Source: Candidatus Mesolinea sp. UBA5823 (GTDB taxonomy: Bacteria; Chloroflexota; Anaerolineae; Anaerolineales; Anaerolineaceae). From it: 6,065 nucleotides of DNA. The stretch lies in NCBI GenBank assembly GCA_002417685.1, contig DICP01000086.1, forward strand, positions 1,888 to 7,952, written 5' to 3'. Below are positions 1-6,012 of the stretch, piece after piece; within the stretch, counting starts at the first letter, position 1, and each line of letters starts with the position of its first letter. Below the pieces are notes generated by a model. It was not told where the DNA came from and searched no databases. It saw nothing but the letters and a program-made list of their open reading frames with translations. Both the position numbers and the translations under genes were made by a program.

Positions 1-65
1 CTCTCCCAGCAGATTGACGCTGAAAAACGAACTGGATTTGGAGCTGGGAGAGGGCAGGGTGAGGG
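1..65. repeat. REP-like intergenic inverted repeat, cut by the window edge
   Basis: The first ten bases, ctctcccagc, are exactly complementary to gctgggagag at 43-52, giving a perfect 10-bp stem around a 32-base loop. The right arm continues as GGG, so the left arm probably extends beyond the window. After it comes a G-rich tail with repeated GGG and GAGGG units (gggtgagggcgggtg). CTCTCCC/GGGAGAGGG arms with a GGGTGAGGG tail are typical of dispersed palindromic intergenic repeats in many bacteria. No T-run follows, so it does not look like a terminator for rightward transcription. Membership of a repeat family is inferred from its appearance, since only one copy is visible. Confidence 0.5.
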
Positions 66-130
66 CGGGTGAAATGCTTAACTTTGAAAAATTTGTATGT
101 AATCGATTAACCAATGTTTTTCAACACCAT

Positions 131-162
131 TTGCGGATGAAGGGATTTCTCTCAGGTAAAAT
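131..162 (+). promoter_or_regulatory. Possible promoter of the yjbQ-like gene (weak)
   Basis: TAAAAT at 157-162 matches the -10 consensus at five of six bases and would start a transcript about 29 bases before the gene. The only nearby -35-like hexamer, TTGCGG at 131-136, is 20 bases upstream, which is too far for a good sigma-70 promoter. An overlapping TATAAA at 162-167 has no better -35 partner. The remaining bases from 66 to 197 show only a 10-bp palindrome (TAATCGATTA, 100-109) and the ribosome binding site. Confidence 0.25.
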
Positions 163-197
163 ATAAAAGAAGTCCTTAAGAAAGGGAGAAGCAAATC

Positions 198-617
198 ATG
201 AAGAGTTATCGCGAAGAAATTATGATGTACCTACCCACGCGACGTGGGTTTGTCAATATCACGCCACAGGTGGAGAAGGCAGTGCGGGAAAGCGGCATTC
301 AAGAAGGCTTGGTGTTGGTGAACCCGATGCACATTACCGCTTCGGTATTCATTAATGATGATGAAACAGGTTTGCACCACGATTACGAAGTCTGGTTAGA
401 ACACATCGCACCCCATGCGCCTATCAGCCAATATGAACATAACCGCACCGGTGAAGATAATGCTGATGCGCATATCAAACGCCAGATTATGGGCAGGGAG
501 GTTGTTGTGGCGCTCACAGCCGGAAAGCTCGACTTGGGCACCTGGGAGCAGATATTTTATGGCGAGTTTGACGGCAGACGTCGCAAACGCGTATTAATCA
601 AAATTATTGGCGAATAA
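198..617 (+). CDS. yjbQ: YjbQ/UPF0047 family protein (secondary thiamine-phosphate synthase type)
   Basis: This 139-residue protein is full length for the family; E. coli YjbQ is about the same size. It is a small soluble cytosolic enzyme with no signal peptide or membrane segment. The family motifs appear in order: an RGF-x-N-I-T segment near residues 16-21, PMHITAS at 43-49 followed by an Asn, HHDYEVWLE around 60-68, Y79 and H81 of the YEHN segment, N88-D90-H92, G99, then GTW at 114-116 and EFDG at 123-126. The His and acidic residues form the presumed active site. E. coli YjbQ has weak thiamine-phosphate synthase activity, but the physiological role is unsettled, so the function is a family assignment. 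Two usual positions differ: the residue after GTW is Glu where Gln is common, and DGRR replaces the frequent DGPR. The start is supported by AAGGGAG at 182-188, nine bases before the ATG. sodB follows on the same strand after 176 bases and appears to have its own promoter. Confidence 0.88.
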   Translation: MKSYREEIMMYLPTRRGFVNITPQVEKAVRESGIQEGLVLVNPMHITASVFINDDETGLHHDYEVWLEHIAPHAPISQYEHNRTGEDNADAHIKRQIMGREVVVALTAGKLDLGTWEQIFYGEFDGRRRKRVLIKIIGE

Positions 618-651
618 ACGCTTAAAAAAACAGGCTAAAAGCCACCTATTT

Positions 652-682
652 GCGACAAATCTTGTATAATAAAAGCTATAAT
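652..682 (+). promoter_or_regulatory. sodB promoter region with tandem TATAAT boxes
   Basis: Two perfect -10 hexamers lie 12 bases apart, TATAAT at 665-670 and at 677-682, within a repeated TATAATAAA. The downstream box has a partial -35 match (GCGACA, 652-657, four of six bases) at a long 19-base spacing. The upstream box has no convincing -35. Starting from the second box, transcription would begin near 689 and give a leader of about 105 bases. A 13-bp dyad, ATTTG-CGA-CAAAT at 648-660, overlaps the presumed -35 and could be an operator. That sodB is expressed from this region is likely; which box is used cannot be told from sequence. Confidence 0.6.
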
Positions 683-702
683 AAACGTCGTAAAACGAGC
701 GC

Positions 703-733
703 TTTGCTTGAAGCAAATAACAAACCTTCAAGC
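703..733 (+). promoter_or_regulatory. sodB 5' leader: overlapping dyad and stem-loop
   Basis: GCTTGAAG at 706-713 is exactly complementary to CTTCAAGC at 726-733, giving an 8-bp stem with a 12-base loop in the predicted leader RNA. The same bases also take part in a DNA dyad, TTTGCTT-G-AAGCAAA at 703-717, with 7-bp arms around a single base. The two pairings exclude each other. The dyad could be a repressor site just after the transcription start, or the hairpin could be an mRNA stability or small-RNA control element. No known riboswitch was recognised. A third short dyad, TCGT-AAA-ACGA, lies at 688-698. Confidence 0.4.
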
Positions 734-793
734 ACCATGCTCAAAATTGATTGACCCCACAATGGGAGATTAGTTCAAAGAAAAGAGGAAAAT

Positions 794-1411
794 ATGACCA
801 TTGCAATTTCAACCAAAACCCCTGTTGAATTACCTCAACTTCCTTTTGCAGAAAACGCCCTTGACCCGGTTATTTCTGCAAACACCCTTAGTTTCCATTA
901 TGGCAAGCACCACAAAGCCTATGTCGATAACACCCTCAAACTAATTGCTGGAACTGAGCTTGAAGGTAAATCCCTGGAAGAGATCGTTGTTGCAGCGAAT
1001 AAAGAGGGCAAAACTGGCCTGTTCAATAACGCTGCTCAGGCTTGGAACCATGACTTTTACTGGACGAGTATAGCAGCTGCTGGCAGCTTGGCAATCTCAG
1101 CGGAGATGAAATCTTTGCTCGAAGCCAACTTTGGCACCCTGGACGACTTCAAGAAGCAGTTCACCACTGCTGCTGTTGGTCAATTTGGCAGCGGCTGGGC
1201 TTGGCTGGTAATGGAGAACAGTAAGCTTGCTATCGTTACCACCAGCAATGCCGGTGTGCCTTGGTTGGATGGCAAGAAGCCGCTCTTCACTGTGGACGTG
1301 TGGGAACACGCCTACTACCTAGACTATCAAAACCGCCGCCAGGCTTACGTGGAAGCCGTGCTGGATAAATTAATTAATTGGGATTTTGCTTTACAAAACG
1401 CTAAGGCATAA
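794..1411 (+). CDS. sodB: Superoxide dismutase, iron type
   Basis: This cytosolic enzyme converts superoxide to oxygen and hydrogen peroxide. The 205-residue protein covers the whole Fe/Mn-SOD family. The N-terminal helical hairpin carries SFHYGKHHKAYV, with first metal ligand H35. The second ligand, H86, is in NNAAQAWNHDFYW. The C-terminal alpha/beta domain includes FGSGWAWLV (131-139) and TVDVWEHAYYLDY, with D168 and H172 as the last two ligands. Q82, four residues before H86, is the outer-sphere glutamine at the position typical of Fe-SODs; Mn-SODs usually have Gly there and supply the Gln from the C-terminal domain. This, with the AAQ-x-WNH motif and strong resemblance to E. coli SodB, favours iron, although metal choice must be measured. 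There is no export signal, so it is intracellular. AGAGGA at 784-789 is placed to act as the ribosome binding site. The gene has its own promoter region and ends 22 bases before a strong hairpin terminator. Codon usage does not stand out from its neighbours. Confidence 0.96.
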   Translation: MTIAISTKTPVELPQLPFAENALDPVISANTLSFHYGKHHKAYVDNTLKLIAGTELEGKSLEEIVVAANKEGKTGLFNNAAQAWNHDFYWTSIAAAGSLAISAEMKSLLEANFGTLDDFKKQFTTAAVGQFGSGWAWLVMENSKLAIVTTSNAGVPWLDGKKPLFTVDVWEHAYYLDYQNRRQAYVEAVLDKLINWDFALQNAKA

Positions 1412-1433
1412 GATTCTAAGACGTAAAGTCCAA

Positions 1434-1469
1434 AAACTGCCGTGGGATGAACGGGACCCACGGCAGTTT
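1434..1469. terminator. Bidirectional intrinsic terminator between convergent genes
   Basis: AAACTGCCGTGGG (1434-1446) and CCCACGGCAGTTT (1457-1469) form a perfect 13-bp stem with a 10-base loop. For sodB the right arm ends in TTT and continues TTTATTAT. For the leftward flavoprotein gene the complement of the A-run at 1432-1436 supplies five T's. The hairpin starts 22 bases after the sodB stop and lies 7 bases from the stop of the opposing gene, so one structure serves both. Confidence 0.9.
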
Positions 1470-1476
1470 ATTATGC

Positions 1477-1914
1477 TTACCAACTCCAGACATAAATTTT
1501 ATTTGGAGCAAGTTTAATCAAAGTATTTAGTGGATCGTTTATCCAATCTTGATAAGTCGGTTCTAAAACGTGGTCAGCCCCAACGTAACGGCTGTAGATC
1601 CAGGTGAACTGACGCTTTAACAGTTCTGCTGGTTCATGCAGAAGTACTGCTTTGCCTTCCAAGATTACCGCTTGTGTTTTGCCGTCCTGCGAAACCTCAT
1701 CGATGGCAACGCTGATTAAAGGGTTTTCTTGCAAGTCTTTGACCTTTCGGGTATCAGCGTAGGCACTAATCCATAGCGTGTTCCCATCCCAAGCATACCA
1801 AACCGGGACAACATGCGGCTGACCAATTTTATTCGCCGTAGCCATGCGGGCAATGCGAGGCTCTGCTAAAAAGGTATTGACAAAGTCGCGTTTCTCTGGA
1901 GGTAGCGATTCCAT
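1477..1914 (-). CDS. Pyridoxamine 5'-phosphate oxidase-like split-barrel flavin-binding protein
   Basis: This 145-residue cytosolic protein has the layout of the PPOX/split beta-barrel family: an N-terminal helix (EKRDFVNTFLAE, 7-18), first strands with IARMATANKIGQPHVVPVWYAWDGNTLWIS (21-50, including the usual G-x-P-x-x-x-P-V-W-Y pattern), a likely phosphate-contacting TRKVKDLQENP segment (55-65), then ISVAID and the strand AVILEGKAVLL (82-92). It ends in an aromatic-rich strand, KIYVWSW. Such proteins are homodimers that bind FMN, deazaflavin F420 or sometimes haem and reduce small molecules. I cannot tell which cofactor or substrate this one uses, and true pyridoxamine-phosphate oxidase (PdxH) is unlikely because it is clearly longer. 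AGGTGAG, read leftward from 1927 to 1921, is a good ribosome binding site six bases before the ATG. It lies 58 bases downstream of ino1 on the same strand with no clear terminator between them, so co-transcription is possible; no strong promoter of its own was found. Confidence 0.85.
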   Translation of the reverse strand: MESLPPEKRDFVNTFLAEPRIARMATANKIGQPHVVPVWYAWDGNTLWISAYADTRKVKDLQENPLISVAIDEVSQDGKTQAVILEGKAVLLHEPAELLKRQFTWIYSRYVGADHVLEPTYQDWINDPLNTLIKLAPNKIYVWSW

Positions 1915-1972
1915 TTAATACTCACCTTTTCTTCTATGTGTTCTTCCGGTTATTTCCTATATGGCAGGAGGT

Positions 1973-3064
1973 TCATGCAGTTGGATTTTCTCCCCTGATA
2001 AACGCTTCGGTCTTTTCCAGCGCGATCTCATCTTTAAACTGCACGGGTGGTGTTTTCATGAAATACGAGGCAGGCTCGATCACTGGGCCGGCAATGCCAC
2101 GGTCGAGTGCTAACTTGAGGCAGCGGATAGCATCGATCACTACGCCGGCAGAATTTGGCGAATCCCACACCTCCAGCTTGCATTCCAGGTTGAGCGGTAC
2201 GTCACCAAACGTCGTGCCTTCCATGCGGATGTAGCAAAACTTGCGGTCTTTCAACCAAGGGACGTAATCGCTGGGGCCAACATGAATGTCCTCCTCTTCC
2301 AGCTCATAAGGCAGCATGCTGGTTACCGCACCGGTCTTAGAGATTTTTTTGGATTCCAAGCGCTCGCGCTCGAGCATGTTCATAAAGTCCGTGTTCCCGC
2401 CAAAGTTGAGCTGATAAGTATGATCCAACTGGACGCCGCGGTCCACAAACAGACTGGTTAGCACGCGATGCACAATGGTGGCGCCCACCTGGCTCTTAAT
2501 ATCATCGCCGATGATGGGCAAACCACGCTTGCGGAAGCGTTCAGCCCAATACTCTGAGCTGGCGATAAAGACGGGGATGCAGTTAATCACGCCAACGCCA
2601 GCTTCGAGTGCCTGCTCCATATACCACTTGGTCGCCATCTCTGAGCCAACCGGCAGATAATTGATCAATATATCTGTGTGTGTGGATTTGAGAATGCCTA
2701 CAATATCATCGGTCGGACCAGGCGCCTTTGTGAGGATGGTAGAAAGGTATTTGCCTAAGCCATCATGCGTCATGCCGCGATAAACGGGCACATTCATAAG
2801 AGGCACATCACAAAATTTATAAGTGTTATTGGGATAGGCAAAAATAGCTTCAGAGAGATCTTTGCCCACTTTTGTATCGACCACATCAAAAGCAGCTGTA
2901 AATTCGATATCGTGGATGTGGTAGCCGCCTAAGTTTACGTGCATCAGTCCAGGGATGCGGTCGTCCTCTTGAGCATCGCGGTAATAATTTACACCCTGCA
3001 CCAGCGAAGAGGCACAATTGCCCACGCCGATAATTGCTACACGGATTTTTTTATCTTCGGTCAT
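1973..3064 (-). CDS. ino1: Inositol-3-phosphate synthase (short, actinobacterial/archaeal type)
   Basis: This enzyme converts glucose 6-phosphate to 1L-myo-inositol 3-phosphate, using bound NAD in an internal redox cycle. It is the committed step to inositol lipids, inositol solutes or inositol-based thiols. With the start chosen here the protein has 363 residues, the size of the short prokaryotic form (the mycobacterial enzyme is about 367). The Rossmann segment IRVAIIGVGNCASSLVQGV (7-25) leads, followed by STHTDILINYLPVGSE (127-142), the GDDIKSQVGATI loop (186-197), QLNFGGNTDFMNM (218-230), the lysine-bearing segment SKKISKTG (238-245), HVGPSDYVPWLKDRK (261-275) and LECKLEVWDSPNSAGVVIDAIR (293-314). 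The reading frame stays open to an ATG at 3154, which would add 30 residues. The internal ATG is preferred because GGAG (complement of 3070-3073) lies five bases before it, the product begins directly at the Rossmann strand, the upstream ATG has no ribosome binding site, and a TATAAT box lies inside the extension. No signal peptide is seen. Which inositol product the cell makes cannot be read from this window. Confidence 0.93.
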   Translation of the reverse strand: MTEDKKIRVAIIGVGNCASSLVQGVNYYRDAQEDDRIPGLMHVNLGGYHIHDIEFTAAFDVVDTKVGKDLSEAIFAYPNNTYKFCDVPLMNVPVYRGMTHDGLGKYLSTILTKAPGPTDDIVGILKSTHTDILINYLPVGSEMATKWYMEQALEAGVGVINCIPVFIASSEYWAERFRKRGLPIIGDDIKSQVGATIVHRVLTSLFVDRGVQLDHTYQLNFGGNTDFMNMLERERLESKKISKTGAVTSMLPYELEEEDIHVGPSDYVPWLKDRKFCYIRMEGTTFGDVPLNLECKLEVWDSPNSAGVVIDAIRCLKLALDRGIAGPVIEPASYFMKTPPVQFKDEIALEKTEAFIRGENPTA

Positions 3065-3109
3065 AATCACTCCATCATCAATGTTGAATTTTTGCGTTTG
3101 CTCTTCTTG

Positions 3110-3115
3110 ATTATA
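3110..3115 (-). promoter_or_regulatory. -10 box of a probable ino1 promoter
   Basis: Read leftward, 3115 to 3110 is a perfect TATAAT, which would start transcription near 3103 and give a leader of about 39 bases carrying the GGAG ribosome binding site. No good -35 hexamer is found 16-18 bases upstream, so the promoter may be weak or need an activator. It lies in the 113-base gap between dinG and ino1, where no intrinsic terminator was recognised. Read-through from dinG is therefore also possible. A 7-bp inverted repeat, TAAATGG at 3114-3120 with CCATTTA at 3151-3157, overlaps the box; its 30-base loop makes it a weak RNA structure. Confidence 0.45.
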
Positions 3116-3177
3116 AATGGCTTTTCTACTCTTCACCCATTCTGGAAGCACCATTTAACTTTTATTAGCGCTGTAGG

Positions 3178-5976
3178 TTAAAGCCCTAACCAACGGGCAG
3201 CTTTGTCTGGAAGGTTAGCTAACGGACCTTCCACAAAGGTGCATTTTGGCAGTGACTCAAGAAAAAACTTGCCATATTGTTTACTCAGGATACGCCTATC
3301 CAGAACGGCAACCACACCACGGTCAGTTTGAGTGCGGATCAGGCGGCCGAAGCCCTGCCTGAAGCGCAATATTGCCTCGGGCAAATTGTATTCATTGAAC
3401 GGGTCATCAAAACACTCTGCTCGAGCGGCAATGATGGGATCACTAGGGACGTCAAATGGCAGCTTTACGATGACTAACACCGATAGCGCCTCACCGGGCA
3501 CGTCCACGCCTTCCCAAAATGCGCGCGTGCCCAGCAGAACAGCCCGCGGCGTTTCTTTAAAGACGTCCAACAGCGCTGAGGGTGAGGCGCCCTCTCCTTG
3601 TTGATAGATAGTGATATCGGCACTAGCCAAAGGTCCTTCGATGGCACGGGCGGTTTTTTGCAGTTGGGCATAGGAGGTGAAAAGCGCAAGCATACGGCCG
3701 CCAGTGGCTTTAGCTAAATGAATGAGAGCATCTTCCGTGGCACGTTGGTGCCCATGTGCGTCAGTGGGCTCGGGGATATCGCGAGCAACGTAGACTAAAG
3801 CGGCATTTTCATAATCAAAAGGCGAGCCTAAGATAAGCTCATCTGCTTCGTAAGCTGAAAGCCGCTTGCGCAGATAATCAAATTCCCCGTGCGTGGTAAG
3901 TGTTGCCGAGGTGAGCACAACGCTGGCTTTTTGATGCCAAAGGTATTTTTCCATTAGGTAGCCAATTTGCAGAGGTGCCACTTGCAAAGAAAGCCTGCCT
4001 TGCAGCGGATCCAGTTCGACCCAATAAATCTGATTTGGATCCGGGGAGAGAGTTAGGTTATCCACTTGGATGCCAATTTCTTGCAGGTTACCATTCATGC
4101 TGGCTAAGGAGCCAAGCAAGTCTTCAGCCTCCTCCACATCAGCCTCAGCTAATGCACGCAAGATTTCGCGCACGGTCTTGAGAGCCTCCAGCAACGCTTC
4201 CAGGTTAGCCTTTGCTTGTTCCCAAGCAATTTCGACATCCAGCCAGCAAGGCAGGGTGCGCGTCGCTGGAAGGATGCGGGCTTGCTGCGGATAAGTGCCC
4301 AGCGGCTTGCCTTCGCGTAGCTCTTCGAGCACAAAATCCAGAGCTTTGAAGTAAGTTGTCATGGCATTATCCAACCGGAAAGCTTGATCTGTGGCATGCT
4401 CAATTGCCATGGTCAGGGCGGAAAGATCTGAGGGTTTGAGTAGTGGTTTGGCTAAGCTCAGCAGCTGGCCCAATATACCTTGCTCCGTACTGCCAATCTC
4501 GCGAACTAAGCGGGTAACATCTGGCGCACGCAAGCGGAAGGACATGGCATCCGTGGTGGCAGATTCCAAATGATGAGCTTCATCCACAATCAGATAGTTA
4601 TACTCAGGCAAAATACGATTTTCGGAAGCCGTATCTGCCAGAAGCAAAGCATGGTTCACCACCAAGATGTGGGCACTTTCGGCTGCCATGCGTGCCTTAT
4701 AAAAGGGACAGCGCCCTCCGGTACGCTTGAGACAAACCTCCAACTTGCAGCCTTCGTCCTCAGCCGAAAGGCGCGACCAAACCAAATTTTCTGCTGATCC
4801 ATTCAGGTTAATCTCATTGCGGTCGCCGCTGGTGCTGCTCTGCAGCCAGACGAGCACCTTAGCCAGTACGCGCAGCTCATCAACGTTCTCTAATTTACGC
4901 CGGCGCATCAGCGTCAGCCTTCGCGGGCAGAGATAATTGCTGCGTCCCTTGAGCACGGACGCGTTAATCTGCAGGTTTAGCGCTGTCATCATATCGGGGA
5001 TGTCTTTGTGGATAAGCTGATCTTGCAAAGCGATGGTGTTGGTAGAAATGACCACGCGTTCACCATTTTGCAATGCCCAATAAGCCGCTGGGATGAGATA
5101 CGCTAATGATTTGCCGATGCCTGTGCCTGCCTCGACCATGAGATGCTTGCCTTCAGAAAGGGCTTGAGCGACTGCTTGCAGCATCTGTACCTGTTGTGAC
5201 CGGTGCTCAAATTCTGGGAAGTGCTTGTCGAACTCACCGCCGGGCTGTAAAGCTTCCGCTAAGAGTTCTACATCCAGAGGTTTAATCACTTCTTGGGGAA
5301 CCAAAGGTTTAGTCTTCTCAGGTTTGCCCAATTCATAAAGCAATGCACCCGCTTCTCCGATTACCCGTTTTGGTTGGATCCCTTGGTGCATCATTTTCTG
5401 CAGGCTCCAGCGGAATGGTAGCTCGCCATTCCAGTCGAGATCCTCACTCAAGCGTAAGATCTCCGCCACGAGCTCCAATGGCAGCTCCTCGAGCTTTTCG
5501 AGCAGCTTGAGGTAAACTGCATGCGTGGCTTTGGCGTCATCCAGAGCGCGATGGGTAGCAGGCTGCAGAACGCCCAATTGCCGGGCTAATGATCCTAAAT
5601 TGTAGCGGCTAGCCGTGGGCATGAGCACAGAAGCTAATTCGTATGTGTCTATGGCAGCATTATCGCGGAAAGCGCCAGCCTTATGCAAAAAAGCTAAATC
5701 GAAGCTGATGTTTTGCCCCAAAATAGGCGCACTCCCGATAAAATCGATCAATTCAGGCAGTGCGTCTTGCAATATAGGTGCATTCTGGACCATACTATTG
5801 GAGATGCCTGTGAGGTTGCTGATGAACTGGGGGATTGGTTTGCGCGGATTGATGAGCGTGGAGAACTCAGAATCAATGCGGTTCTGGTTGAACTTCACAG
5901 CTCCAATTTCGATCACGGAATCTAGGTTGGGATCCAGACCAGTTGTTTCCAGGTCCAGTGAGACGATTACAGGCAT
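3178..5976 (-). CDS. dinG: Fused DnaQ-type 3'-5' exonuclease and DinG-family helicase
   Basis: This 932-residue protein joins a DEDDh exonuclease to an XPD/DinG-type superfamily 2 helicase, as in the longer DinG proteins of Bacillus and Staphylococcus. The exonuclease domain (about 1-165) has D8 and E10 in LDLETTGLD, D93 in GQNISFDLAFL, and H142 and D147 in HRALDDAKATH, so all five catalytic residues are present. After a linker (about 165-245) come a Q-motif-like FEHRSQQVQML (256-266), Walker A EAGTGIGKS (282-290, K289), motif Ia STNTIALQDQ, VNHALLLAD (440-448) and the Walker B box VDEAHHLE (464-471). The second motor domain has VLTSATL (687-693), LALFTSY (763-769), GTRAFWEGVDVPG (816-828) and RFRQGFGRLIR (871-881). 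Four cysteines, C350, C410, C415 and C423, sit between Walker A and Walker B where XPD/DinG helicases bind a 4Fe-4S cluster. Residues 485-670, the region of the arch domain, are largely helical and rich in Leu, Glu and Ala. E. coli DinG is a DNA-damage-induced 5'-3' helicase that unwinds R-loops and D-loops; this fusion probably acts in similar repair. There is no Shine-Dalgarno before the ATG, which lies 7 bases after a TATAAT box. Confidence 0.94.
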   Translation of the reverse strand: MPVIVSLDLETTGLDPNLDSVIEIGAVKFNQNRIDSEFSTLINPRKPIPQFISNLTGISNSMVQNAPILQDALPELIDFIGSAPILGQNISFDLAFLHKAGAFRDNAAIDTYELASVLMPTASRYNLGSLARQLGVLQPATHRALDDAKATHAVYLKLLEKLEELPLELVAEILRLSEDLDWNGELPFRWSLQKMMHQGIQPKRVIGEAGALLYELGKPEKTKPLVPQEVIKPLDVELLAEALQPGGEFDKHFPEFEHRSQQVQMLQAVAQALSEGKHLMVEAGTGIGKSLAYLIPAAYWALQNGERVVISTNTIALQDQLIHKDIPDMMTALNLQINASVLKGRSNYLCPRRLTLMRRRKLENVDELRVLAKVLVWLQSSTSGDRNEINLNGSAENLVWSRLSAEDEGCKLEVCLKRTGGRCPFYKARMAAESAHILVVNHALLLADTASENRILPEYNYLIVDEAHHLESATTDAMSFRLRAPDVTRLVREIGSTEQGILGQLLSLAKPLLKPSDLSALTMAIEHATDQAFRLDNAMTTYFKALDFVLEELREGKPLGTYPQQARILPATRTLPCWLDVEIAWEQAKANLEALLEALKTVREILRALAEADVEEAEDLLGSLASMNGNLQEIGIQVDNLTLSPDPNQIYWVELDPLQGRLSLQVAPLQIGYLMEKYLWHQKASVVLTSATLTTHGEFDYLRKRLSAYEADELILGSPFDYENAALVYVARDIPEPTDAHGHQRATEDALIHLAKATGGRMLALFTSYAQLQKTARAIEGPLASADITIYQQGEGASPSALLDVFKETPRAVLLGTRAFWEGVDVPGEALSVLVIVKLPFDVPSDPIIAARAECFDDPFNEYNLPEAILRFRQGFGRLIRTQTDRGVVAVLDRRILSKQYGKFFLESLPKCTFVEGPLANLPDKAARWLGL

Positions 5977-5983
5977 GGGTGAA

Positions 5984-6012
5984 ATTATACCGCAGGGGGT
6001 TTATAAACCGTC
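5984..6012 (-). promoter_or_regulatory. dinG promoter, probably producing a leaderless transcript
   Basis: Read leftward, 5989 to 5984 is a perfect TATAAT. Only seven bases (ttcaccc) separate it from the dinG ATG, so transcription should begin at or within a base or two of the start codon. The -35 at a 17-base spacing, GACGGT (complement of 6007-6012), is poor. The spacer contains the perfect 12-bp palindrome GGTTTATAAACC at 5998-6009, which could be an operator. No LexA-type box of the familiar E. coli or Bacillus kind was recognised. The remaining 53 bases to the window edge show no gene. Confidence 0.5.

Noticed and set aside
100..109. Palindrome TAATCGATTA upstream of the yjbQ-like gene
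   Set aside because: A 10-bp palindrome is expected several times in 6 kb, and this one is not clearly placed against a promoter.
624..643. Terminator-like pattern on the minus strand: a GGCT/AGCC stem followed by seven T's
   Set aside because: The stem is only 4 bp with a 3-base loop, and no leftward gene ends here. Rightward it has no T-run, so it is not a terminator for the yjbQ-like gene.
737..754. Tiny upstream reading frame (MLKID) in the sodB leader
   Set aside because: No Shine-Dalgarno precedes it, it has only five codons, and it contains no run of codons suggesting attenuation. It is probably chance.
1412..1914. Idea that sodB and the flavoprotein gene form a redox module
   Set aside because: They are convergent and separated by a bidirectional terminator, so they are not co-transcribed; adjacency alone is weak evidence.
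1938..2234. 98-codon open frame on the plus strand
   Set aside because: Most of it is antisense to the conserved C-terminal part of inositol-3-phosphate synthase, and it has no recognisable domain.
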